A DNA stretch of 64,000 nt from Actinomadura coerulea (GTDB lineage: Bacteria; Actinomycetota; Actinomycetes; Streptosporangiales; Streptosporangiaceae): NCBI RefSeq assembly GCF_014208105.1, contig NZ_JACHMQ010000001.1, forward strand, positions 5,022,001 to 5,086,000, read 5' to 3'. A program made the translations under genes and the position numbers. Below the pieces are notes generated by a model, which saw only the letters and a program-made list of their open reading frames with translations, was not told the DNA's origin and searched no databases. Within the stretch, counting starts at the first letter, position 1, and each line of letters opens with the position of its first letter. Of the stretch, positions 21,841 to 30,669 are shown piece after piece.

Positions 21841-22806
21841 CTAGCGCCTCCCCTCCTCGTGCCCGCCGCCCGCGGGCACGTGCGGCGCCCGCCGCGGCGG
21901 CGGCCCCTGCGGCGGCTGCTCGGCCGGCCCGGGAGGGAGCGGGACGTCCTCGCGCGCGGGAGGCGCACCGGGGTGCCCGGGAGGAGGCACGGCGGGGGCC
22001 GCGGCGGGCAGGCGTCCGGTCAGGTCGGCGGCGACCTCGCGCGCCGACCGGATGAGCAGCGAGCGGTCCAGCCGCCCGCCCCAGCTGCCGGACAGCAGGT
22101 CGGCGCCCTTCGGGTCGAGGGCCAGGCCGCCGAGGACGGTGACGTCCGGCGGCGGGGGGCCCTGCGCGGCGTCGGAGGCGCGGCCGCGCACCCCCGCGAG
22201 GATCCGGTCGACCTCGGCGATGGAGCCGCGGAAGTCGCGCGGGTCGGCGAGCACCAGCACGCCCACGGGCGGCCCGCCGCGCAGCTCCGCGGTCAGCGCG
22301 GCGACGCGCTCGCGCAGGTGGGCGACCTGCTCCAGGGTGGCCCTGGTGAGCAGGACGACGAGGTCGGCCTCGTGCATCAGGTCGAGCAGCGGGCTGGCCG
22401 CGCCGAGCCGCCCGCAGTCGGCGATCACGTCGACGGGGGCGAGGCCGGCGAACGCCCGGCCGAGCGGGCCCCACAGCCACGTCATCGCGTGCGCCTGCTC
22501 GGCGTTGGTGACGCCGACGAGCACGTCGAGGCCGCCGTCGAGCCGCTGGCAGTGCTCGGCGACCTGGTCGGGGCGCAGGCCGCGGCGGGCCGTGGCGGCG
22601 AGGCTGAGCAGCCCGCGCGAGGGGTTGAGCATGCCGCCGTCGGCGTCGCCGTCCGACTGGGCGGAGGGCAGCCGGTAGACCAGGTCGCCGCCCGCCTGGT
22701 CGCATTCGGCGACGAGCACGGGGCGCGGCCACACGGCGCCGAGCGCGACCGCCGCGGTCGTGACGCCCGGCGCCCCCTTGTCGGCCGCCAGCGCGATGAG
22801 TGCCAC
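21841..22806 (-). CDS. CpaE/TadZ-like MinD-family ATPase
   Basis: A 321-residue protein with a MinD/ParA fold: ALIALAADKGAPGVTTAAVALG carries a deviant Walker A (KGAPGVTT), VLVAECDQAGGDLVYR is the A' region, and VDVIADCGRL the Walker B-like strand. In tad loci this position is CpaE/TadZ, which localises the pilus machine. The last ~70 residues are Pro-rich and low-complexity. It starts three bases after the SAF-gene stop and abuts tadA. Septum-site MinD is excluded by context, not by a decisive motif. Confidence 0.85.
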   Translation of the reverse strand: MALIALAADKGAPGVTTAAVALGAVWPRPVLVAECDQAGGDLVYRLPSAQSDGDADGGMLNPSRGLLSLAATARRGLRPDQVAEHCQRLDGGLDVLVGVTNAEQAHAMTWLWGPLGRAFAGLAPVDVIADCGRLGAASPLLDLMHEADLVVLLTRATLEQVAHLRERVAALTAELRGGPPVGVLVLADPRDFRGSIAEVDRILAGVRGRASDAAQGPPPPDVTVLGGLALDPKGADLLSGSWGGRLDRSLLIRSAREVAADLTGRLPAAAPAVPPPGHPGAPPAREDVPLPPGPAEQPPQGPPPRRAPHVPAGGGHEEGRR

Positions 22807-22808
22807 CG

Positions 22809-23696
22809 TCAGTTACCGCCCGTGCCTGGGCCCGGGGTGCCGGCTCCGGGGGTGCCGGCTCCGGGGGTGCCGGCTCCGGGAGTGCCGTTCCCGGGGACGG
22901 GCTGGACGGCGTTGCCGCCGTCCGGCCCCTCGGGCGCCGCGGGCGGCACCGAGACGTTCGTGCCGGGCGGGATCAGCGCGAGCGCGACCGTCCCGGCGGA
23001 GGCCGCCTGCGTCACCCGCGCCGCGTCGGCCGGGAGCACGGCGACGTCGACGCTCGTCTGCTCGGACCGCAGGCGCGTCGGGCCGCCGCCGTCCCCGGAC
23101 CCGACGTTCAGCACGACCGCGTCCCGCGCGAGGACGGTCCCGGCGCGCGGCCCGCCGCCCGTGCCGCCACCGACCGCGAACAGGGTGACGTGCGCGCCGC
23201 GGGAGACGTCGCCGGACGGCATCTGGCCCGGCTTGAGCGCGAGCCCGACGACGAGCCGGCCGCTGGCGGGCGCGTCGGCCGGGCTGATCATGGAGTTGGT
23301 CAGCAGCGCGTCCTTCACCAGCGGGACGGCCGCGAAGTACCGGCTCACCTTCGCCCGCTCGGACCACTTGAGGTACTGGATGCCGGTGTCGCCGATCTGC
23401 ACCTCTTCGAGGGCGCCCGCCGGGATCCGCTGCCCGGCCGCGACGGGCTGGGCGATGCGGATCGCCGACACCCGCTCGCCGCTGGCCATCACGAGGTAGG
23501 CGCTGGCGAGGGCGCCGCCGAGGATCAGCAGCACCGCCAGCGCGGCGAGCGCCGGTCTGCGCTCGCGCGAGGACGCGGGGAGCCGCTGCCCTCCCGAGGT
23601 GCCGAGCCCCGACCGGCCGAGTCCCGTCCCGCCGGACGAGCCCGCCGCGCCGCCGCCGGAGATGGTCGACTGGTTGGCCTTCATCGCGCTGCCCAC
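22809..23696 (-). CDS. SAF-domain (CpaB/RcpC-like) protein
   Basis: A 295-residue protein at the head of the tad operon. The Gly/Ser-rich cytoplasmic N-terminus (~45 residues) precedes a membrane anchor (ALAALAVLLILGGALASAYLVM, about 49-70) and a SAF domain (VAAGQRIPAGALEEVQI, SRYFAAVPLVKDALLTNSMISP, GLALKPGQMPSGDVSRGAHV). In diderm Tad systems CpaB works with the secretin; in this monoderm-type locus it probably acts in or at the cell wall. The C-terminus is four GTPGA units from 15-base repeats. The start could also be the fifth codon (Met). Confidence 0.85.
   Translation of the reverse strand: MGSAMKANQSTISGGGAAGSSGGTGLGRSGLGTSGGQRLPASSRERRPALAALAVLLILGGALASAYLVMASGERVSAIRIAQPVAAGQRIPAGALEEVQIGDTGIQYLKWSERAKVSRYFAAVPLVKDALLTNSMISPADAPASGRLVVGLALKPGQMPSGDVSRGAHVTLFAVGGGTGGGPRAGTVLARDAVVLNVGSGDGGGPTRLRSEQTSVDVAVLPADAARVTQAASAGTVALALIPPGTNVSVPPAAPEGPDGGNAVQPVPGNGTPGAGTPGAGTPGAGTPGPGTGGN
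22831..22890 (-). repeat. Four 15-base tandem repeats (GTPGA)
   Basis: Units 22831-22845, 22846-22860, 22861-22875 and 22876-22890 on the plus strand read close to ccgggggtgccggct. They are in frame and encode GTPGA-type pentapeptides near the C-terminus of the SAF protein. Confidence 0.9.
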
Positions 23697-23922
23697 GCGC
23701 TCCTTTCCGCCCTGACGCGGCCCCGTCCCACCGGAGTCCGCGTCGTCGAGCGATCCATGCTCGCGGGGGCGGAGAGGTCACGTCAATGGATTCGCGGGAG
23801 CCGGGCGGCCCCATATCCGAGCAGAAGGCGATGACCTGCGAATTCACGGATCACATGGCTACTTACCACCAGTCACATCCGTCACTGACCCCCGGGCCGG
23901 ACGGCCCGCGGGGCCCGCCGGG

Positions 23923-24645
23923 TCACGGCCGCAGGCCGACGAGGCGCGCCATCAGGGTCATCGTGTAGTCGAAATAGGCGGTTCGTTCCTCGATCACGTT
24001 GTTGTACTGGCCGAACAATTCGAAGCTGACGGTTCCGTACAAAGCAGCCCATGCGGTGAACGCCCGCGCCATGACGTCGTCGGGGACGTCCATGGGGAGC
24101 ATCGCGCGCGCGCGGGCCATGTCGTCGGCGATGGCGGGCGGCGGAGGCGGGCACGGCCCCGCGGGGTCGAGCGCGCCGGCCGCGTGCGCCTCGGAGACGA
24201 TCCGCGCCATGACGAGGGTGTCCCGCAGGGCGGCGGCGACGGTGTCGTCCGGAGCCTTGTAGCCGGGCACCGGCGACCCGTAGAGCAGCGCGTACTCGTG
24301 CGGGTGCGCGAGGGCCCAGTCCCGGACGGCCCGGCACACGGCGAGCCAGCGTCCGCCGTGGTGCCCCGCGCCGCCGGCCCCGGCCCTGGCCCTGGCGTCG
24401 GCGCGCTCGACGGCCTCGCCGACCGCGTTGTAGCCGTCGATGATCAGCGCGGTCAGCAGGTCGTCGCGGCTCGGGAAGTACCGGTAGATCGCCGACGACA
24501 CCATGCCCATCTCGCGGGCGACCGCGCGCAGCGACAGCCCCGCGGCGCCGTCGGTGGCGAGCTGCCGCCTCGCGATCTCGGTGATCTCCCGGACCAGCTC
24601 CGCCCGGACCCGCTCGCGCGCCGTCTGCCCCGCGCTCATGCCCAC
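23923..24645 (-). CDS. TetR family transcriptional regulator
   Basis: A 240-residue one-component repressor. The N-terminal HTH is clear: LVREITEIARRQLATDGAAGLSLRAVAREMGMVSSAIYRYFPSRDDLL in outline (about 18-66). The C-terminal ligand domain contains WALAHPHEYALLYGSPVPGY, seen in the WHG-type C-terminal family, and a Pro-rich loop. It is divergent from a small ORF and an epimerase gene; the intergenic region holds repeated GAGAGCA/TGCTCTC half-sites overlapping a TTGACA box, so it probably represses that promoter. The ligand is unknown. A 226-base gap separates it from the tad operon downstream, in which I see no firm signal apart from an expected tad promoter. Confidence 0.9.
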   Translation of the reverse strand: MGMSAGQTARERVRAELVREITEIARRQLATDGAAGLSLRAVAREMGMVSSAIYRYFPSRDDLLTALIIDGYNAVGEAVERADARARAGAGGAGHHGGRWLAVCRAVRDWALAHPHEYALLYGSPVPGYKAPDDTVAAALRDTLVMARIVSEAHAAGALDPAGPCPPPPPAIADDMARARAMLPMDVPDDVMARAFTAWAALYGTVSFELFGQYNNVIEERTAYFDYTMTLMARLVGLRP

Positions 24646-24738
24646 CTCCTCGGGGACGGTCTCCCGCGCCCCTTCGCTCCGCCGGTTTCCCGCAGATTAG
24701 CAGAGCGCCGTACTCATCCAAGAGCGACGCACCATCGC

Positions 24739-24787
24739 GAGAGCACCGCTCTTGACAACACTGCTCTCTTCGGAGAGCATTGCTCTC
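24739..24787. promoter_or_regulatory. Operator array with promoter for the epimerase unit
   Basis: A TTGACA box (24752-24757) is followed after 17 bases by GAGCAT, a weak -10. Around it are GAGAGCA at 24739-24745 (part of AGAGCACCGCTCT, 24740-24752), TGCTCTC at 24762-24768 and the perfect palindrome GAGAGCATTGCTCTC at 24773-24787. The sites cover both promoter boxes, as expected for repression by the divergent TetR protein. Confidence 0.65.
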
Positions 24788-24816
24788 ATAACGGAGCACC
24801 GACCAGGGAGCCGGCC

Positions 24817-24942
24817 ATGCGAAGACTCACGACCCTGCACGACGGCCCGCTGATCCGGCTGTTCTACGGGGAGCGCAAGCTCCGCGCGGGCCACGAGGCC
24901 CGCCTCGCCGCCCTCAAGGACCACGTCGAGGGCTCCGCCTGA
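24817..24942 (+). CDS. Small ORF of 41 residues, unknown function
   Basis: ATG 24817 has GGGAG six bases upstream and opens a 41-codon frame with charged composition, ending EARLAALKDHVEGSA. It lies between the operator array and the epimerase gene, 78 bases ahead of the latter, so it is the first gene of the regulated transcript. I do not recognise a family; there is no signal peptide or membrane segment. It may be a genuine small protein or a leader frame. Confidence 0.5.
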   Translation: MRRLTTLHDGPLIRLFYGERKLRAGHEARLAALKDHVEGSA

Positions 24943-25020
24943 GGCGGACCGCGCGACCACCGAGCACGAGACCACCGAGCACGAATCCGCAGGGCCGCAC
25001 ACCAGCGTCAGGAGAGAACC

Positions 25021-25962
25021 ATGGGCAAGCACGTGATCGTCGGAGCCGGGCAGGTCGGGACGCACCTCGCCGAACTGCTGACCGGGCGGGGTCACGACGT
25101 CGCCGTCGTGACCCGGTCCGGGTCGGGCCCGGCCGGGGTCGAGCGGATCGCGGCGGACGTCGCCGACCGGGACCGCCTCACCCGCGTCGCCAAGGGGGCC
25201 GACGCGCTCTACAACTGCGTCAACCCGCAGTACCACCGGTGGGCGCGGGACTGGCCGCCGATGGCCGCGTCCCTCCTCGGGACCGCCGAGGACACCGGGG
25301 CCGTCCTCGTGACGCTGAGCTGCCTCTACGGGTACGGGCCGGTGGACGGGCCGATCACCGAGGACCTGCCCCTCGCCGCGACCGGCACCAAGGGGCGGGT
25401 GCGGGCGAAGATGTGGAAGGACGCCCTGGCCTCGCACGAGGCGGGCCGCGCCAGGGTCACCGAGCTGCGCGGGTCCGACTACTACGGGCCGCGCAGCACC
25501 GACCAGGCGTACATCGGCGAGACGCGGTTCGTGAGGCCGCTGCTGGCGGGCAAGCGCGTCCTGTACTTCAGCGACCCGTCCGTCCCGCACGCGTGGACGT
25601 ACCTGCCGGACGTCGCGCAGGCCCTCGCCATCGCCGGGACGGACGAGCGCGCCTGGGGACGGCCCTGGCACGTCCCCACCGGCCCGGCGGTGTCCACGGT
25701 CGAGGTCGGGGAGCGGCTGTGCGAGATCGCCGGGGCGCCGGCGCCGCGCATCAGCGAGGTCCCCCGCGCGGTCTTCACCGCGGCCGGGCTCCTCTCCCCG
25801 ATGCTCAGGGAGCTGCGGGAGACCCGGTACCAGTTCGACAAGCCCTACATCCTCGACTCTTCGGCCTTCGAGTCGACTTTCGGGATGGCCCCGACGCCGC
25901 TGGACGACGCCCTCAAGGCGGTCGTGTCGGCTTCCCGGATGGCGGAGGGGGCGGGTAATTAA
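25021..25962 (+). CDS. NAD-dependent epimerase/dehydratase family protein
   Basis: A 313-residue Rossmann-fold protein. The nucleotide-binding motif is VIVGAGQVGTHLAELL (GxGxxG, residues 5-20). It has a variant active site: SCLYGYG replaces the usual S-Y-x-K strand context, and the KxxxY spacing of extended SDRs is partly kept (GSDYYGPRST). It most resembles atypical extended SDRs acting on nucleotide sugars or as NAD(P)-binding oxidoreductases; substrate unknown. An AGGAGA site precedes the ATG. Probably controlled by the TetR protein encoded divergently. Confidence 0.82.
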   Translation: MGKHVIVGAGQVGTHLAELLTGRGHDVAVVTRSGSGPAGVERIAADVADRDRLTRVAKGADALYNCVNPQYHRWARDWPPMAASLLGTAEDTGAVLVTLSCLYGYGPVDGPITEDLPLAATGTKGRVRAKMWKDALASHEAGRARVTELRGSDYYGPRSTDQAYIGETRFVRPLLAGKRVLYFSDPSVPHAWTYLPDVAQALAIAGTDERAWGRPWHVPTGPAVSTVEVGERLCEIAGAPAPRISEVPRAVFTAAGLLSPMLRELRETRYQFDKPYILDSSAFESTFGMAPTPLDDALKAVVSASRMAEGAGN

Positions 25963-25997
25963 GCTAGGCCCGGTTGTCCCGACGTCGGAGGGCTCGG

Positions 25998-28900
25998 ATG
26001 CGGATCTCGTTCACGGCGCTGACCGGCGGAGGCCCCCGCGACGTGGTGCTCAACCTCGACGCGGAGGCCACCGTGGACGGCGTCGCCCAGACGCTCGCCG
26101 CCACGCTGGACGGCCGCCCCGCCGTCCCCGCGCCTCGCTTCTCCAAGGACGCGCTGCTGTCCAGGGGCGCGCGCAAGGCCCTCTGGATGGACGGCCGGAT
26201 GCTCGACCCGCAGGCGCTCGCCGTGAAGGAGCTGCGGGACGGCGCCGTCGTCGCGGTCGAGCGGCGCGGCGCGGCCGCGACCGTGCTCACCGAGCCGACC
26301 GGGCTGGTCGAGGTGCGCGTCGTCGGCGGCCCGGCCGCCGGGTCCGTGCACCGGCTGGGGCTCGGCGTCTGCACGATCGGGTCCGGGCAGGACGTCGACG
26401 TGGTGCTGGACGACCCGTCCGTCCCCGCCCGGTCCCTGCGGCTGACGGTCGAGCGCACCTCCGTCCAGGTCGAGGCGTCCGCCCTGACGATGCAGGGGGC
26501 GGTCGTGCTGGACGGGACGCCCCTCGGCGCGAAGACGGCCTGGCCGATGGGCGCGCTGCTGACGGTGGGGGCCAGCGTGCTCGCCCTCGCGCCGTGCGCC
26601 GCCCCCGACACCCACCTGGAGCCGCTGCCGGAAGGCGGCCTCGCGTTCAACCGGCCGCCGCGGCTGAACCGGCCGCGGCGGGCGCGGACCCTGGAGGTCC
26701 CGAAGCGTCCCGAGCGCAACCCGCGCGAGCGGCTCCGGCTCTTCGGCGCGCTGCTGTTCTCGGCGTTCGGGCTCGCCATGGCGTTCGGGCTCGGCCAGTG
26801 GTGGTGGGCGCTGTTCGCGCTGGCCTGGCCCGTGATGACGCTCGGCGAGTGGCTCGGCGACCGGATGCACGGCCGCAAGTCCTACAAGAGGTCGCTGAAG
26901 GAGTACCACCACAGGGCGGGCGAGTTCGACGGCGAACTGGAGCGGCTGCGCCGCGAGGACGAGGCCGAGCGCCGCGCGCTGCACCCCGACCCCGCCGAGG
27001 TCCTGCTCACCGCCACGGGCCCGCGGCGCCGCCTGTGGGAACGCCGCCGCGACGACCCCGACGTCCTCCACCTGCGGGTGGGCCTCGCCGACCTGCCCGC
27101 CCGCATCGAGCTGACCGGGGACGCCGTCCCGGCGGGAGATCCCGGCGGCGAGCAGGCGGGGCGGGAGGGGCCGTCCTCCGGCGGGGCCGCGCTCCGGGTC
27201 CCGAAGGCCCGGCAGGTCCCGGTCGTGCTGCCCCTCACCGACCTCGGCGTCATCGGGCTGACCGGACCCCGGCACGCGTCGCGCGCCCTGGCCCGCTGGA
27301 TGGTCGCGCAGGCCGCCGCGCTGCACAGCCCCCGCGACCTGGCCATCGTCGTGCTGTCCGCCGACCAGAACGCCGGGCACGAGTGGAACTGGGTGCGCTG
27401 GCTGCCGCACTGCGCGCCGCGCGAGGGCGAGGACTGCGTGGCCCTCGTCGGCACCGACCCCGAGTCGGCGGCGCACCGCGTCACCGAACTGGCGATCCGG
27501 GTGACCGAGCGGCGGCGGGCCGCGCAGGCCGAGAATTCGTTCTTCGGGCAGGGCGCCCGGCCCCCCGGCGCCGCGCCGTACAACATCCTGATCGTCCTGG
27601 ACGGTGCCCGCGCGCTGCGCCGCATCCCGGGGATGCCGATGCTGCTGTCGCGCGGCGCCGAGTACGGGATCTACGCCATCTGCGTGGACGACGAGGAGCG
27701 GATGCTCCCCGAGGAGTGCAGCGCCGTCGCCGCCTGGGACACGCAGCGTCACTCGACGATGCTGCTCCAGGGGCAGGGCCTGGACGCCGTGGGCCCCGTC
27801 CTCGCCGACCAGGTCTCCGCGACCTGGACCGACCGGGTGGCGCGCGCGCTCGCCCCCGTCCGGGACGTGTCACGCGAGGACGCCGAGGACTCGCTCCCGG
27901 GCGACGTGCGCCTTCTGGACGTCCTCGGCATGCCCGAGCCCACCGCCGAGCACGTCCTCCAGTCGTGGAACAGGACGGGCGGCCGGACGACCCGCGTCCC
28001 CATCGGCGTCGCCTCGGGCGGCCGCTACGAGATCGACCTGCGCGCGGACGGCCCCCACGGCCTCATCGCCGGGACCACGGGCGCGGGCAAGTCGGAGCTG
28101 CTCCAGACCCTCATCGCCTCGCTCGCCGTGGCGAACCGCCCCGACGAGATGACGTTCGTCCTCATCGACTACAAGGGCGGCGCGGCGTTCAAGGACTGCG
28201 CGAACCTCCCCCACACCGTCGGCATGGTCACCGACCTGGACGGCCACGCCACCGAGCGCGCCCTGGAGTCGCTGGCCGCCGAGCTCCGCCGCCGCGAGGA
28301 GATCCTGCTCGGCGCGGGCGCCAAGGACGTCGACGACTACGACGACCTGCGCCCCGCCGATCCGGCGCTGCCGGCCATGCCGCGGCTCGTCCTGGTCATC
28401 GACGAGTTCGCCGCCATGGTCACCGAGCTGCCCGACTTCGTCGCCGGGCTGGTCGACATCGGCCGCCGGGGCCGCTCCCTCGGCGTCCACCTGATCCTCG
28501 CCACGCAGCGCCCCGCCGGGGTCGTCACCGCCGACATCCGCGCCAACACCAACCTGCGCGTCGCCCTGCGCGTCACCGACCCCGACGAGTCCGCAGACGT
28601 CCTGGACTCCCCGGACGCGGCGCAGATCTCCAAGTCCACGCCCGGGCGCTGCTACGTCCGCTCCGGGGTGTCGTCGCCGCAGGCCGTCCAGTCGGCGCGG
28701 ATCGGGGGCCGCCGCCCCGGGGCCGGAACCAGGTCCGGCGGCCCGACCGTCCACCCGCTGCCGTGGCAGGGCCTCGGCCATCCGCTGCCCGCGCCGCGCG
28801 AGGCGGGCGACGACGCCGTGCTCGCCACCGACCTCGGCGTGCTCGTCCAGGCGGTCGACGAGGCCGCCCGCCGCGCCGGGATCGCCCGGCAGCCGTCGCC

Positions 28901-30521
28901 GTGGCTGAGCCCGCTGCCCGAGCGGGTCTCGCTGGCGCCCCGCACCGCCGCGGGCGGCTCGGTCGTGGACGTCCCGCCGGTCCCGTTCGGCGTCACCGAC
29001 CTGCCCGCCGTCCAGTCCCGCGAGGAGCTGACGCTCGACCTCGCGGCCGGCGGCCACCTCTACATCGCCGGGTCCGCGCAGTCGGGCCGCTCCACGGCGC
29101 TGCGCACGATCGCCGGGTCCCTCGCGGGCGCCTGCTCCCCCTACGACGCGCACCTGTACGCCATCGACTGCGGCGCGAACGCTCTGCTCCCGCTGGTCTC
29201 CCTGCCGCACTGCGGCGCCGTCGTGACCCGCGACCAGCTCGACCGCTGCGAGCGCCTCCTCACCGCGCTCACCGCCGAGGTCGCCCGCCGCCAGCAGGTG
29301 CTCGCCGAGGCGGGGTTCTCCTCGCTCGCCGAGCAGCGCGCCGCCGTCGCCGCCACCGACCGCCTCCCGTGGATGGTCCTGCTCCTGGACCGCTGGGAGG
29401 GCTTCCTCGGCGCGTTCGAGCACTACGACTACGGGCGCCTGGTGGACCAGGTCGTCCGGCTGCTGCGCGAGGGCGCCGCGGCCGGCCTGCGCGCGGTGTT
29501 CACCGGCGACCGCTCCGGTCTCGGCGGCCAGGTCTCCACCGTCTTCGACCGCCGCCTCATCCTGCGCATGGCCGACCCGAACGACTACGGGTACGGCGGC
29601 CTCCAGGACCGGCAGATCCCCGCCGAGATGCCGCCCGGACGCGCCCTGGAGCCCGCCGGGCCCGGCGCACCGCCCCGCGAGTCGCAGATCGCGCTCCTCG
29701 GGGACGACGCGTCCGGCGCGGCCCAGGTCGCGGCCCTCCAGGAGATCGCCCGGAGCTGCGTGTCCCGCTACGGCCGGCTGCCGCGCCGCCGGGGCCCCCT
29801 GCACGTGGACGAGCTGCCCGTCCGCGTCACCTACCGGGAGGCGATGTCGCTCGACCCGGAGTTCCTGGCCCCGTCGGCGCTGTGGGCGCTGGTCGGCGTC
29901 GGCGGCGACACGCTCGCGCCGGTCGGGATCGACCTTCTCCACGAGGGCCCGGGGTTCGCCGTCGCCGGGCCGCCCCGCTCGGGCCGCTCGACGACGCTGC
30001 GGACGATCGTCCAGTCGCTGCTCGACCCCGCGGTCGGCGGCGGGCTCGTCCCGGTCGTCCTGGTCACCCCGCGCCGGTCCCCGCTCCGCCTGCTGGCGGG
30101 GAGGCCCGGCGTGCTCGGCGTGCTCACCTCCGACGCCGACGCCGGCGACCTGGAACGCGCGATCGGCGACGAGCACCGCTTCGCCGTGGTCGTGGACGAC
30201 GCCGAACTCCTGGACGAGACCGAGCTGGACGAGGCCCTGAGCGGCGTCCTGCGCACCGCCCGCGACGGGGAGCACGCCGTCGTCATCGGCGGCACCACCG
30301 ACGACCTGGGCCGCGGCTACCGGGGCTTCCTGTCCGACACGAGGCGCTCCCGGTCGGGCGTCCTGCTGTCGGTGGACTCGCCGGACGACGGCGACCTGTT
30401 CGGCCTGCGCCTGCCCCGCAACGCGCCGCTGGGCGGGCCCACGGGGCGCGGCCTGTTCGTGGCCGCGGGCTCCACCACCCGGATCCAGGTGGCGCTTCCC
30501 CCTCCGGTCAGCGCCGACTGA
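25998..30521 (+). CDS. eccC: FtsK/SpoIIIE-type ATPase, EccC-like (type VII secretion)
   Basis: A 1507-residue membrane ATPase. The first ~210 residues include a ubiquitin-like/FHA-like region (VVGGPAAGSVHRLGLG). Two membrane helices lie at about 245-285 (LFGALLFSAFGLAMAFG, WWALFALAWPVMTLG). Three ATPase modules follow: Walker A GTTGAGKS at 692-699, GSAQSGRS at 1025-1032 and GPPRSGRS at 1324-1331. Only the first keeps the catalytic lysine; the other two have Arg, consistent with the regulatory modules of EccC proteins. ATG 25998 has GGAGGG upstream; an earlier TTG is less likely. The substrate is probably the WXG100 protein encoded convergently. No EccB, EccD, EccE or mycosin gene is nearby. 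Confidence 0.9.
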   Translation: MRISFTALTGGGPRDVVLNLDAEATVDGVAQTLAATLDGRPAVPAPRFSKDALLSRGARKALWMDGRMLDPQALAVKELRDGAVVAVERRGAAATVLTEPTGLVEVRVVGGPAAGSVHRLGLGVCTIGSGQDVDVVLDDPSVPARSLRLTVERTSVQVEASALTMQGAVVLDGTPLGAKTAWPMGALLTVGASVLALAPCAAPDTHLEPLPEGGLAFNRPPRLNRPRRARTLEVPKRPERNPRERLRLFGALLFSAFGLAMAFGLGQWWWALFALAWPVMTLGEWLGDRMHGRKSYKRSLKEYHHRAGEFDGELERLRREDEAERRALHPDPAEVLLTATGPRRRLWERRRDDPDVLHLRVGLADLPARIELTGDAVPAGDPGGEQAGREGPSSGGAALRVPKARQVPVVLPLTDLGVIGLTGPRHASRALARWMVAQAAALHSPRDLAIVVLSADQNAGHEWNWVRWLPHCAPREGEDCVALVGTDPESAAHRVTELAIRVTERRRAAQAENSFFGQGARPPGAAPYNILIVLDGARALRRIPGMPMLLSRGAEYGIYAICVDDEERMLPEECSAVAAWDTQRHSTMLLQGQGLDAVGPVLADQVSATWTDRVARALAPVRDVSREDAEDSLPGDVRLLDVLGMPEPTAEHVLQSWNRTGGRTTRVPIGVASGGRYEIDLRADGPHGLIAGTTGAGKSELLQTLIASLAVANRPDEMTFVLIDYKGGAAFKDCANLPHTVGMVTDLDGHATERALESLAAELRRREEILLGAGAKDVDDYDDLRPADPALPAMPRLVLVIDEFAAMVTELPDFVAGLVDIGRRGRSLGVHLILATQRPAGVVTADIRANTNLRVALRVTDPDESADVLDSPDAAQISKSTPGRCYVRSGVSSPQAVQSARIGGRRPGAGTRSGGPTVHPLPWQGLGHPLPAPREAGDDAVLATDLGVLVQAVDEAARRAGIARQPSPWLSPLPERVSLAPRTAAGGSVVDVPPVPFGVTDLPAVQSREELTLDLAAGGHLYIAGSAQSGRSTALRTIAGSLAGACSPYDAHLYAIDCGANALLPLVSLPHCGAVVTRDQLDRCERLLTALTAEVARRQQVLAEAGFSSLAEQRAAVAATDRLPWMVLLLDRWEGFLGAFEHYDYGRLVDQVVRLLREGAAAGLRAVFTGDRSGLGGQVSTVFDRRLILRMADPNDYGYGGLQDRQIPAEMPPGRALEPAGPGAPPRESQIALLGDDASGAAQVAALQEIARSCVSRYGRLPRRRGPLHVDELPVRVTYREAMSLDPEFLAPSALWALVGVGGDTLAPVGIDLLHEGPGFAVAGPPRSGRSTTLRTIVQSLLDPAVGGGLVPVVLVTPRRSPLRLLAGRPGVLGVLTSDADAGDLERAIGDEHRFAVVVDDAELLDETELDEALSGVLRTARDGEHAVVIGGTTDDLGRGYRGFLSDTRRSRSGVLLSVDSPDDGDLFGLRLPRNAPLGGPTGRGLFVAAGSTTRIQVALPPPVSAD

Positions 30522-30619
30522 TCGCGACCGGCCTCCGCCGGGGAGAGGCCCGGCGAGGAGCCTGGGCCGACCGCACCGGCCGAAGAGATCCGGCCAGAGA
30601 GCACCGGGCGAAGAAAAAG

Positions 30620-30656
30620 GCGGGTCCCGGCCTCGGGGGGATGGGCCGGGACCCGC
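30620..30656. terminator. Intrinsic terminator between eccC-like and WXG100 genes
   Basis: Perfect 13-bp stem, arms 30620-30632 and 30644-30656, with an 11-base loop. On the minus strand it is followed by CCTTTTTCTT, a true U-tract, so it terminates the WXG100 transcript and may also stop read-through from the plus-strand gene. Confidence 0.85.
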
Positions 30657-30669
30657 GGCTCGCGGAGGC

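Noticed and set aside
19813-23499. Very long plus-strand frame (over 1200 codons) opposite the tad genes
   Set aside because: Composition is Arg/Ser/Pro-rich without any family motif, and it runs antisense to clearly conserved TadA/TadB/CpaE genes. Extreme GC content leaves antisense frames open by chance.
23697-23922. Possible tRNA or small RNA in the gap between the TetR gene and the tad operon
   Set aside because: No cloverleaf or strong stem-loop could be made; a TTGACG on the minus strand lacks a convincing -10, so no promoter is claimed.
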